Source: Rutidosis leptorrhynchoides
Lineage: Eukaryota; Streptophyta; Magnoliopsida; Asterales; Asteraceae
DNA length: 64,000 bases
Reading direction: 5' to 3'
NCBI RefSeq assembly: GCF_046630445.1
Contig: NC_092336.1
Location: 509,425,501-509,489,500, forward strand
Shown here: positions 22,642-33,914 of the stretch, piece by piece
Layout: each line of letters starts with the position of its first letter
Position numbering within the stretch: the stretch's first letter is position 1
Made by a program: the position numbers and the translations under genes
Notes under the pieces: model-generated
The model's database searches: none
What the model saw: the letters and a program-made list of their open reading frames with translations, nothing else
What the model was told of the DNA's origin: nothing

Positions 22642-23850
22642 TCACTGAATATCCTATTAGTTATAAAGATAAAAATTATATAAGTTATCAAATTAATAGA
22701 CTTTTCTGATTTTGCCCACGTTTCGAATGGCCAATAGATGCAGCAGGTAGCCAGGACCCTTTAAATCGGAAGTCCACAATTCGCCACTAACAAATCCAAC
22801 TATTACTACGAACCAAAAAATTTTGGATGTCTATCAATTTAACCGCTTAAAATAATTTTTCGTCGAAATTTTAAAGAAAATAAAGAAAATTCTATGTCCT
22901 AAAAACTAGAGTATTGAGAAATAAGAAAGAAAAAGATTGCGTCGAAAAATAAGAGATCGAAAAATAAGCGTCGAAAAATAAAAGTAAGAAAGTAATAATA
23001 AAGTAGCGCGTCGAAACTTAAGAGGTACTAAAATTTATAAGCAGCATCGCAAAATTCTAAAGCACCTAAATCTTAATCTAAAGAAAAAGTACTTAAGGGA
23101 TTTTACGGCAAAGCCTAAAAATCTAGAAATATAAAATAACTACGGCAAAATACTAATCTTAAAACTAATTACGAACGATAAATATATAAATTACGAATTA
23201 ACGATTAAAAAGATACGAAATATAGAAATAAAACTTAAAGTTATAAAAATATAATTTTTTAAAAAAAATATTATTTTTTTATTATGATTTTATAAAAGTA
23301 TTAATTTATATAAATAATAATAATAAAAACACTTAATATTACAAATAAAATTAAAACTAAACTAAATTTATTAATTAACTAAAACCCTAATTAGGTTAAA
23401 TATTAATAATAATAAAATTATTAACCCTAATCTGTAATTAATGCGTACTAGGTTTGCTGCCAGAGCAGGCTCCGCGAGTGCGGATGTCTGCTGCCCAAAA
23501 ACTCTGCGAGTGCGGAGGATGCAGATTCAGATGAGCTGCAGGCTCAAATTACGCAGGATCAGTTTTTTTTACTTTTTTACTTTTAATTTTTTTAATTTCT
23601 GTTTTTATTTTAAATAAAACTTATATTAAAAATTACTTATTAGTTTTTTTATAACATTTCACAATAAATAAAAATATAAATTTTTTTAATAAACTTAAAA
23701 TTATTTATATATTTTTCTTTTTTCTATGTTTTTATATTTTTGTTTTTAAAACTAATAACTTATATAAATATATTTTTACAAAAATAACTCAAAAACTAAT
23801 TTTTTTTTACTTTTTTTAATAGCGTTTCGCTTCTGCGTTGAGTGTTTCCC
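22642..23850 (-). other. leader of Athila B
   Basis: Non-coding, AT-rich. It contains the word pair at 23471-23517 and degenerate repeats of the phrase GTCGAAA-AATAAG (about 22940-23015). The part near 23520-23850 matches the leader of element A (6530-6842). Confidence 0.6.
23471..23517. promoter_or_regulatory. palindrome pair in the Athila B leader, 32-bp spacing
   Basis: The words are TCCGC-GAGT-GCGGA (23471-23484, centre 23477.5) and CTCTGC-GAGT-GCGGAG (23502-23517, centre 23509.5). The spacing equals that of the pairs in LTR promoters, but no TATA box is beside it. Confidence 0.55.
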
Positions 23851-23863
23851 GGCAGCGGCGCCA
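23851..23863 (-). other. primer binding site of Athila B
   Basis: Minus-strand TGGCGCCGCTGCC, identical to that of element A, about 10 nt after the LTR end. Confidence 0.8.
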
Positions 23864-24107
23864 AAAAAATACTTGATGTTATGCGAGGTGTATACGAAAT
23901 AGTTATATTTTTATTGCTAAATACTATTAAATACGATACAATTTTACACAAGTTATTTATTTATTTATAGAGTGGATATACCTAAACCTTGCTACAACAA
24001 TATAGGCAGTGTACCTAATCGTAAAGTAGTGTAGTTTTTAGTAAGTCCGGTTCGTTCCGCAGGGAGCTAGCTGAGTTTAACGCTATATATATTTTAAACT
24101 ATAATTG

Positions 24108-24111
<4 letters not shown>

Positions 24112-24189
<78 letters not shown>
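24112..24189. repeat. (AT)n microsatellite in the Athila B LTR
   Basis: About 78 bp of AT dinucleotides. Element A has no array at the matching place (near 7095-7115), so the expansion is copy-specific. Confidence 0.95.
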
Positions 24190-24191
<2 letters not shown>

Positions 24192-25207
24192 TAGTAGTAT
24201 TATTATTATAAAGGGGGGTTTTACCGTTTTGTGACCGGTTTGTCAATTTTATGTCTTAAGTTATAATTAAAACCTAATGTAAAATATTAAATATAAATAC
24301 AACTTAATTTAAAGCGTAACGTAAATAACGATAAATAAAATTGCGATAATTAAAAGTACGATAATTAAAAGTGCAATAAATAAAATGACAGTAAATAAAA
24401 GTGCGATGAGGTATAAAATAAAGGAATTATGCTTATTTAAACTTCCGTAATCATGATGTTCGACGTGTTGATTTTAATTTATTACCATGGGTTAATTGTC
24501 CTTTGTCCTGAATTATTCGATATGTCCATCTGGTTTTTGTCCATAACAGTCCATCAGTCATAAATATAAAGTGCGAGTGTCCTAGTCAAATTATCCTTAT
24601 ACCCGAAGTCAAATATTCCAACTAATTGGGGACTTAAACTGTAATAAGGTTTTAATACATTGTTAATGATTACACCAGGTTATCGACTGCATGAAATCCA
24701 AGGTCTTAATACTTTATTAACAATTACAGCAAGTGTCCTTGTATGTAATCCACCCCTGTTTTAATGAGTCTATTGACTATTAATCCATTCCCGTGTCCGG
24801 TTAAATGAACGATTATTAGTACTTATAAATATCCCGCCCATCGTGTCCGATCGAGTGTATGTTGTTATTTATAATTACCTCAAATTGTAAATCTCTATAA
24901 TAAATCAACGAACTATCATTCAGTTAAACAAATATAAAGCCCATTAATAGTCCATAGTCCAATTTCCACAAGTGTCGTTATGGTACAAAGCCCAATTACC
25001 CAATCTTTAATATTTAGCCCAACATCACGATTACTTCGATTTAAATAAGCATAATAATAACTTAGCTACGAGACATTAATTTAAAAATGTTGAACATAAC
25101 TTACAATGATTATTAATAGCGTAGCGTTACACGGACAGAATTTCGATTTACAAACTTAAAACATTCGCCAACATAACCTTATTATTATTAAACTTTAAAT
25201 TAAAATT

Positions 25208-25213
<6 letters not shown>

Positions 25214-25297
<84 letters not shown>
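25214..25297. repeat. (AT)n microsatellite in the Athila B LTR promoter region
   Basis: About 84 bp of AT dinucleotides. It corresponds to the array at 8205-8293 in element A, so this site is expansion-prone within the family. Confidence 0.95.
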
Positions 25298-25299
<2 letters not shown>

Positions 25300-25350
25300 C
25301 GTAGATAGAAAGAAAGAAAAGGAATATGAAATCGATCAGAATACGCGGCC

Positions 25351-25427
25351 TTTTATAGGCCCACTTTGAACTGTTGAACTCCGCGAGTGCGGTGCTTCTC
25401 TTCTTCACAGCTCCGCAGTCGCGGAGC
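25351..25427 (-). promoter_or_regulatory. core promoter of Athila B: palindrome pair at 32-bp spacing plus TATA
   Basis: CCGC-GAGT-GCGG (25381-25392, centre 25386.5) and GCTCCGC-AGTC-GCGGAGC (25410-25427, centre 25418.5) are 32 bp apart. The minus-strand TATA (CTATAAAA, 25351-25358) lies 32 bp from the nearer word. Arm sequences differ from element A, but centres and spacing are the same. Confidence 0.65.
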
Positions 25428-25884
25428 TTTGGATTCCAGCTCATCTCTTGATTAAAACGTGGGCTGCTTAAAAATATAATATAATAATATATATATATAA
25501 TTAATTATATATTATATTATATTCTTGTGCATAGTTGACTTTTAATTTTTGGTCCGTTGCGTTGCGTGCTGACAGTTGGTTCATGTCTCGGTTTCGGATT
25601 TTCGAACGCCTTTTCGTATAATTTAATATCTTGTACTTTGCGTTTCGCGGCTTGTACTCTTGTAATTTCTAGACGTTTCTCATCAATAATTTGAACCACT
25701 TAGATTGTACTTTGTACTTTTTAGCTTTTTGGTCATTTGCGTCTTCAATTCATCGAATCTGTCTTTTTTCTTCACCTTTTATTATTTAAACGAATATTAC
25801 TTGGAAATAGAACAATTGCAACTAAAAGCTTGTCTTTCTTGAAGGATAATGCTATGAAATATATGTTCATTTTTAGCATTATCA

Positions 25885-26307
25885 GTTACCTTGAATGATC
25901 ACGAAAACAGTAACAACAAGCTTTATAACACAATTATAATTCCAGAAACGAGATTAAGAAATTAGGGTTTCAAAGTAGGAGAAAAAGTAGGTACTGTGTG
26001 AGGAAATTTTAAGAAACCTCAAGAAATGGCTGATACATGGCTTATATATATTTGTGTTAAACACAATACCCCATCACACATGGGTATTTACCAGTTATCT
26101 GATAACTTACATACTTAATTTGACTGTCCTAACAGAGTTCAAATTAAATAAACGAACATATTCTGTGACCCTTGTGACAAACTAGTCTTAACCAAATAAT
26201 AAAATAATGCTAAACATGTAAATAAAATAAAGGCATAAATAACCACACAATTATGCCTAAGGGTAAAAAGGTCATCTTATATCTAGGCCCGATATGAGGA
26301 TGTTACA
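25885..26307 (-). mobile_element. LTR-like fragment interrupted by Athila B
   Basis: On the minus strand it begins TGTAACATCCTC at 26307, has a TATA-like ATATATATAAGCC near 26040-26052 and leader-like sequence after it, and stops where the Athila B LTR begins. The family is not identified, and the remaining part would lie left of the window. Confidence 0.4.
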
Positions 26308-27047
26308 CCAGGACTTGAATATTTTTCTGATTTTGATCTGAGATGTGGAGTAATTTACGCCCACCTGGCGCAAATTACGCCAGTGTTATTTTCCTGATTC
26401 CATTTTTGACTTCTCCAATCTTGTCCACAATTCGTCTTCAAATGCCGTTTTCTACATCGTTTCGCACCAATCTCTTTTCTCGCCTGTAAAATATAAAACC
26501 ACATCAAAGTATCTTGTTTTTCACTTAAATATGGTTACTTTTACCTTGTTAAGCATAAACGATCGTGTCATATAATGACCGATCACTGTGCCAAGAAAGT
26601 GGCACGCCGTGCCAAGGTAAACATCAGCGAATTCAAAACCTAAGTGGCACGCCCTGCCAGTTAGGTGGTACGCCGTGCCAAGACCTACATCAGCATTCTT
26701 TTTTATTTTTTTAAAGGGGTTAAATAAGGGGCAAATGAGTCATTTTGCGTATGGACGGTTTTTGAGCCACAAAACTGATACAAACCCCATCATATCTTCA
26801 TGGTATCCCATCTTTTTCACACAAACACTCTCTTCAAACCCTTGTGAGAGAAACAAGGTTTTAAAGTGAGAAAGTTGCATTTAGGGAAGAAGAAGGTCGA
26901 TTCGGGTGAAAGCTCAAGAGTTAAAGTTGTTTACCTCGTTCACGGCTACGTTGTGGTTTTTGTGATAAGTTCTAACTCCGGGTTTTAGTTGTTTGATTTG
27001 GTGTTCATGTTAGGGTTTGAGCTTAAAGGTTCTTGAGAAAACCCACG
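26308..27047 (+). mobile_element. old plus-strand LTR-like host, left part
   Basis: Contains GC-rich words (26362-26385; 26580-26680), a TATA-like TTAAATAAGG near 26719 and leader-like sequence (CACACAAACACTCTC near 26819). It is cut by element 3 with TSD CCACG (27043-27047) and resumes at 52123. The true left end was not found. A short open frame near 26675 is not supported as a gene. Confidence 0.5.
26580..26680. promoter_or_regulatory. third type of GC-rich inverted-repeat words
   Basis: GGCACG-C-CGTGCC (26601-26613, centre 26607), GGCACGCCCTGCC (centre 26652) and GGTACGCCGTGCC (centre 26673). A degenerate copy around 26586 would again give a pair. Spacing is about 21 bp (26586-26607 and 26652-26673). 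They precede a TATA-like site by about 50 bp. Confidence 0.45.
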
Positions 27048-29381
27048 TGAGACGACCCGTCCTAATCCAAAAAAACGAATACAATAACATATGATTACAT
27101 TGCGAGGTATTTGACCTCTATATGATACATTTTACAAACATTTCATTCATTTTAGAAGACGAACTTTCATTACATCGAAAGTTGACAGGCATGCATACCA
27201 TTTCATAATATCCATCTATAAATGACCTAATCTGTCATTTGATTAATCATAATCATTATTGAACTCAACGACTTGAATGCAACTTCTTTTGATATATGCC
27301 ATGAATGACTCCAAGTATTATATTTAAAATGAGCAAATGCACAGCGAAAGATTTCTTTCAATCCTAAGAATAAACATGCTTTCAAGTGTAAACCAAAAGG
27401 TTGATGAGTTCATTAGTTTATCGTAATCAATCATTTCATAATTTTAATAGACCACAAGATTTCATATTTCAATTTCTCATAAACATCATGCATGCATATA
27501 GCCATCTGCATAAAAATCATTCATATGGATTAAACACCTGGTAACCGACATTAACCATAATGCATAGAATATCCCCACAGACATCGACATCTGTATAATA
27601 ATAATCTCGAAGTACTAAAGCCATCCATAGACATGAATGGGGGTTGTTAGGCCCAATAGATCTATCTTTAGGATTCGCGTCAATTAGGGGCCATTTCCCT
27701 AATTCTTAGGTTACCAGACTTGAAGGGCGATATTCGATTTCGATAATCCAACCATTTGTAATTATGATTACTTATGTCTATTTCGTAAAACATTTATAAA
27801 AGCAGCGCAAGTATTCTCAGTCCCAAAAATATATATTGCAAAAGCATTTAAAAAGGGAGCAAATGAAACTCACAATACTGTATTTCGTAGTAAAAATACA
27901 TATGACGGCATTGAACATGTGCAAAGTTGGCCTCGGATTCACGAACCTATATTAAGTATATATATTTATATGTTGGTCAATATCTGTCTAACAATTTAGG
28001 TCAAGTAGTAGTATATCACAATCCTAATGCTCGAGACTAATATGAAAAAGTCAACAAAAGTCAACTTGACCCAAAATAACTTTCAAAATCTATACATGAT
28101 TATTATATAACTTAAATATAGTCATTTTATATATTTAAATATATTTAACAGATTTTATTAGAGTAAATAATATAAATCATTTATTAATAAATAAAAATTT
28201 ATATTAAAATTTATATATAATAAAAATATACTTTTATAAATCTAAAGTAATAAATATCATAAAAATATAGTGGTATGTATTATTTCTGTAATCATATTAT
28301 ATGTGGTAAATTATCTTTGTATCACATATTCATTTGATAAGATAATATTGATAATAATAATAATAAGTAAAAGTTGTATTATTTTGTAATAATAATAGTT
28401 ATTATTATTCTACTAATAATAATAACAATGTTTATATTTACTAATGATGATATTAATTATGATAAAATGATAATTCTAATCATGATAATTTTAATAATAA
28501 CGATACCTTTTAATTTTAACAGTAATAATAATAATATTTTATAAAAATAATAATTCTATTCAAAATGATAATTTTTAATAATAATAATATTAAAATTAAT
28601 AATAACTCAGTTGACCATATCTTTTAAACCGTTCATTGAAATCATACGCTTTCTAAATGAAAAGTTATTGATTTTTCGCCAGCTTTCCAACGACACGCAT
28701 ATCATATACCTTATCTCAATAGCATATGTATTAAATTCATGATCTATCATAAGCTATTTAACGACGAAATTAAACATTCAAGCATGCATAGACATATATA
28801 CTCGAGCACTAGTCAGGGATACACTATTAATATATAAAAGTTAAGATATGAGCGCTCACGTATCAATATTGTGATTCAATATTGCAGGAAAGTACGTAGA
28901 CGCGACGGAGATGATAAACACTATGTTGACCTCACGAGCATACCCTCGAACAATACCCATAACCTCCATAGTTATAACACATAATTTCCTTAAGTCTATT
29001 CCTCTCGAAAAAACCCATTTTGAAAATATACAAGCAGAACCTCGTGGTAGTATTTTATGTATAATACTAATAATAATAAATAATACGTTAATAATAATAA
29101 GATTAATATTAATAATTATAATATTAATAATAATAATAATAATAATATAAATATAAATATATACGGAGGAAGTAATATGTGTGAATGAATGTGTGTGATA
29201 AACAACTGAATTCGATCGAGTTTTATAGAGTTGGCCATCCTTAGACTGCCATGTGATCCCATGGCTCTAGAGGGTTAATCACATGCGATCGTATGGTATA
29301 CCTTTCCAGCCCACACTCGCTTGTTTGTACTCAACCGACAGTTTTAATTTATAATATATATAATATATTTAATTTATATAA

Positions 29382-29432
<51 letters not shown>

Positions 29433-30561
29433 TTATGTGCATAGTTAACTTATGATTTTAGTTCCAATAATTTGTACGTTGACGCTCGACTTATGTCCCG
29501 GTTCCGGTTCCTCAAGAGTGTTTTCGTATGCTAAGAAAACTGGCACTCTACGTTACGCGACAAGTACCTTTATAAATAACTAGACTTAAAACATCGATAA
29601 ACTGTATCCTTTAAAATATAACTTGTAGGTTTGAGTGTCATGGTCATTTGCTTCTTTAAATCGACGTCTTGTTATATATACATATGATAATATAATTTTT
29701 AAATCAAAACGTTTTGTATCTAATTAATATTATATTAAATCACTTTGTAAAGTATTTATATATTTATACTTATATTTAAAAAAAATTCGTACGTATCGTA
29801 TGTAATTGAAATATCTAATTAATAATATAATATTTGGTTTTTTTTTAAAAAAACTATTTATATTTCAAAGTTCGTTTAAATTTGTTTAGAAAATAATATA
29901 ACACGTATCGTTTACACTTTAAAACTTAATTTGATTTAATTCATTTATGTGCCAACGTTTATTTTTAACACCTTACAAGTTTTAAAACACGTTTTTGTTT
30001 CTCGTTATTTCGATCTATATTTTATTGAATCACGGATCATTGTTATGGATAATTTGTCAAAAGGTTTCTAGAAAGGTTCTGGAATTCAAGATAACGTTAA
30101 ACCTTTATCTTTATTATAATGGCTCAATAAATGAATTGTCAAAAGTGGTTCTAGAGATTTATAAAGTTATATTCCTTTTTAAAGAAGACGTGACACTCAA
30201 ATCATTTTATATAATTTCTAAAATTATAATAACAAAAGATAATGATAATAACATTAAAAATTTACTTCTTGACATGTTGTAAAATGTACAAATCTTTCAA
30301 AATATATCGTAGTATGTTTTATATCTTTGAAACAAAACTTATATGTACTTTATAGCATAAAACTTTTAATTAGGTTTTATATAAATATTCAACTTATATT
30401 ATAAAACGTTTTTAATAATAGACTTCTTTTAGACTGAAAATATTTTCGTACGTTCGAAATTAAATCAAATATCTATTATAAAGTTTATTTTTCTAAAACT
30501 AATTATATTTAGATCATAAAATCTATCACTAGAACTTATTTTTATTTTAAATCCTTATAAG
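27048..30561 (-). mobile_element. element 3, left LTR, outer part
   Basis: On the plus strand it begins TGAGACGACCCG and is homologous to 48020-51596. It contains an AT-rich trinucleotide stretch (28330-28610), a decayed word pair (29249-29296) and (AT)n at 29387-29427. It stops at ATAAG (30557-30561), the TSD of element 2. An open frame on the plus strand (29995-30282) also occurs in the other LTR, simply because LTRs are copies. Confidence 0.88.
29249..29296. promoter_or_regulatory. decayed palindrome pair in the left LTR of element 3
   Basis: CCATGTGATCCCATGG (29249-29264) and ACATGCGATCGTATGG (29281-29296) keep the 32-bp spacing but carry four changes relative to the perfect words at 50236-50283. 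Most changes fall at CG positions. Confidence 0.6.
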
Positions 30562-33500
30562 TGAAATGTCCCGTTCTTATTGATTAAAAACGTTCCATAT
30601 TAATTGATTTCGTTGCGAGGTTTTGACCTCTATATGAGACGTTTTTCAAAGACTGCATTCATTTTAAAACAAACCATAACCTTTATTTCATCAATAAAGG
30701 TTTAAAAAGCTTTACGTAGATTATCAAATAATGATAATCTAAAATATCCTGTTTACACACGACCATTACATAATGGTTTACAATACAAATATGTTACAAC
30801 AAAATAAGTTTCTTGAATGCAGTTTTTACACAATATCATACAAGCATGGACTCCAAATCTCGTCCTTATTTAAGTATGCGACAGCGGAAGCTCTTAATAA
30901 TCACCTGAGAATAAACATGCTTAAAACGTCAACAAAAATGTTGGTGAGTTATAGGTTTAACCTATATATATCAAATCATAATAATAGACCACAAGATTTC
31001 ATATTTCAATACACATCCCATACATAGAGATAAAAATCATTCATATGGTGAACACCTGGTAACCGACATTAACAAGATGCATATATAAGAATATCCCCAT
31101 CATTCCGGGACACCCTTCGGATATGATATAAATTTCGAAGTACTAAAGCATCCGGTACTTTGGATGGGGTTTGTTCGGCCCAATAGATCTATCTTTAGGA
31201 TTCGCGTCAATTAGGGTGTCTGTTCCCTAATTCTTAGATTACCAGACTTAATAAAAAGGGGCATATTCGATTTCGATAATTCAACCATAGAATGTAGTTT
31301 CACGTACTTGTGTCTATTTTGTAAATCATTTATAAAACCTGCATGTATTCTCATCCCAAAAATATTAGATTTTAAAAGTGGGACTATAACTCACTTTCAC
31401 AGATTTTTTTACTTCGTCGGGAAGTAAGACTTGGCCACTGGTTGATTCACGAAGCTATAACAATATATACATATATATCAAAGTATGTTCAAAATATATT
31501 TACAACACTTTTAATATATTTTGATGTTTTAAGTTTATTAAGTCAGCTGTCCTCGTTAGTAACCTACAACTAGTTGTCCACAGTTAGATGTACAGAAATA
31601 AATCGATAAATATTATCTTGAATCAATCCACGACCCAGTGTATACGTATCTCAGTATTGATCACAACTCAAACTATATATATTTTGGAATCAACCTCAAC
31701 CCTGTATAGCTAACTCCAACATTCACATATAGAGTGTCTATGGTTGTTCCGAAATATATATAGATGTGTCGACATGATAGGTCGAAACATTGTATACGTG
31801 TCTATGGTATCTCAAGATTACATAATATACAATACAAGTTGATTAAGTTATGGTTGGAATAGATTTGTTACCAATTTTCACGTAGCTAAAATGAGAAAAA
31901 TTATCCAATCTTGTTTTACCCATAACTTCTTCATTTTAAATCCGTTTTGAGTGAATCAAATTTCTATAGTTTCATATTGAACTCTATTTTATGAATCTAA
32001 ACAGAAAAAGTATAGGTTTATAGTCGGAAAAATAAGTTACAAGTCGTTTTTGTAAAGGTAGTCATTTCAGTCGAAAGAACGACGTCTAGATGACCATTTT
32101 AGAAAACATACTTCCACTTTGAGTTTAACCATAATTTTTGGATATAGTTTCATGTTCATAATAAAAATCATTTTCTCAGAATAACAACTTTTAAATCAAA
32201 GTTTATCATAGTTTTTAATTAACTAACCCAAAACAGCCCGCGGTGTTACTACGACGGTGTAAATCCGATTTTACGGTGTTTTTCGTGTTTCCAGGTTTTA
32301 AATCATTAAGTTAGCATATCATATAGATATAGAACATGTGTTTAGTTGATTTTAAAAGTCAAGTTAGAAGGATTAACTTTTGTTTGCGAACAAGTTTAGA
32401 ATTAACTAAACTATGTTCTAGTGATTACAAGTTTAAACCTTCGAATAAGATAGCTTTATATGTATGAATCGAATGATGTTATGAACATCATTACTACCTT
32501 AAGTTCCTTGGATAAACCTACTGGAAAAGAGAAAAATGGATCTAGCTTCAACGGATCCTTGGATGGCTCGAAGTTCTTGAAGCAGAATCATGACACGAAA
32601 ACAAGTTCAAGTAAGATCATCACTTGAAATAAGATTGTTATAGTTATAGAAATTGAACCAAAGTTTGAATATGATTATTACCTTATATTAGAATGATAAC
32701 CTACTGTAAGAAACAAAGATTTCTTGAGGTTGGATGATCACCTTACAAGATTGGAAGTGAGCTAGCAAACTTAAAAGTATTCTTGATTTTATGTAACTAG
32801 AACTTGTAGAATATATGAAGAACACTTAGAACTTGAAGATAGAACTTGAGAGAGATCAATTAGATGAAGAAAATTGAAGAATGAAAGTGTTTGTAGGTGT
32901 TTTTGGTCGTTGGTGTATGGATTAGATATAAAGGATATGAAATTTTGTTTTCATGTAAATAAGTCATGAATGATTACTCATATTTTTGTAATTTTATGAG
33001 ATATTTCATGCTAGTTGCCAAATGATGGTTCCCACATGTGTTAGGTGACTCACATGGGCTGCTAAGAGCTGATCATTGGAGTGTATATACCAATAGTACA
33101 TACATCTAAAAGCTGTGTATTGTACGAGTACGAATACGGGTGCATACGAGTAGAATTATTGATGAAACTTAACGAGGATGTAATTGTAAGCATTTTTGTT
33201 AAGTAGAAGTATTTTGATAAGTGTATTGAAGTCTTTCAAAAGTGTATAAATACATATTAAAACACTACATGTATATACATTTTAACTGAGTCGTTAAGTC
33301 ATCGTTAGTCGTTACATGTAAGTGTTGTTTTGAAACCTTTAGGTTAACGATCTTGTTAAATGTTGTTAACCCAATGTTTATAAGATCAAATGTGATTTTA
33401 AATTATTATATTATCATGATATTATCATGTATGAATATCTCTTAATATGATATATATACATTAAATGTCTTTACAACGATAATCGTTACATATATGTCTC

Positions 33501-33593
33501 GTTTAAAAATCATTAAGTTAGTAGTCTTGTTTTTACATATGTAGTTCATTGTTAATATACTTAATGATATGTTTACTTATCATAGTATCATGT

Positions 33594-33676
<83 letters not shown>

Positions 33677-33879
33677 ATATATATGTCATCATATAGTTTT
33701 TACAAGTTTTAACGTTCGTGAATCACAAGTCAACTTGGGTGGTCAATTGTCTATATGAAACATATTTCAATTAATCAAGTCTTAACAAGTTTGATTGCTT
33801 AACATGTTGGAAACATTTAATCATGTAAATATCAATCTCAATTAATATATATAAACATGGAAAAGTTCGGGTCACTACA
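30562..33879 (-). mobile_element. element 2, left (3') LTR
   Basis: On the plus strand it begins TGAAATGTCCCG and ends GGGTCACTACA. A minus-strand TATA (CCTTTATATC, 32935-32944) precedes leader-like CT-rich sequence. (AT)n lies at 33597-33674. The small frame near 30773 is an LTR by-product and recurs in the other LTR. Confidence 0.92.
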
Positions 33880-33914
33880 GTACCTACCCGTTAAATAAAT
33901 TTCGTCCCAAAATT
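33880..33914 (-). other. 3' polypurine tract region of element 2
   Basis: On the minus strand, TTTAACGGGTAGGTAC directly precedes the 3' LTR, after GGGACGAAATTTA. A copy of the GGGTAGGTAC core also occurs inside the element at 38657-38668. Confidence 0.7.

Larger units (their letters stand above)
8897..25884 (-). mobile_element. Athila-like element B, split by element 1 and truncated on the left
   Basis: Minus-strand order: LTR (25884-23874), primer site, leader, decayed gag (22641-20892), element 1 insertion (9247-20886), then the gag-to-protease region (9246-8897) up to the LTR of A. RT, integrase and a 3' LTR of B are not in the window. The coding frames on both sides of element 1 join naturally around the TSD ACTGT, which shows that they are one interrupted element. 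The sequence GTTAC at 25885-25889 is the candidate right TSD. Confidence 0.75.
23874..25884 (-). mobile_element. 5' LTR of Athila B (2011 bp)
   Basis: On the minus strand it starts TGATAATGC and ends ACATCA. It is homologous to the A LTR. It carries two (AT)n arrays (24112-24189 and 25214-25297), the first absent from A, a TATA box at 25351-25359 and the word pair 25381-25427. Confidence 0.8.

Noticed and set aside
29995..30282. Plus-strand ORF of about 95 codons that also appears at 50983-51318
   Set aside because: Both copies lie in the two LTRs of element 3, so conservation is simply copying; the sequence is AT-rich and antisense to the element.
30773..31027. Plus-strand ORF repeated at 40717-40953
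   Set aside because: LTR by-product of element 2; no domain and antisense to the element.
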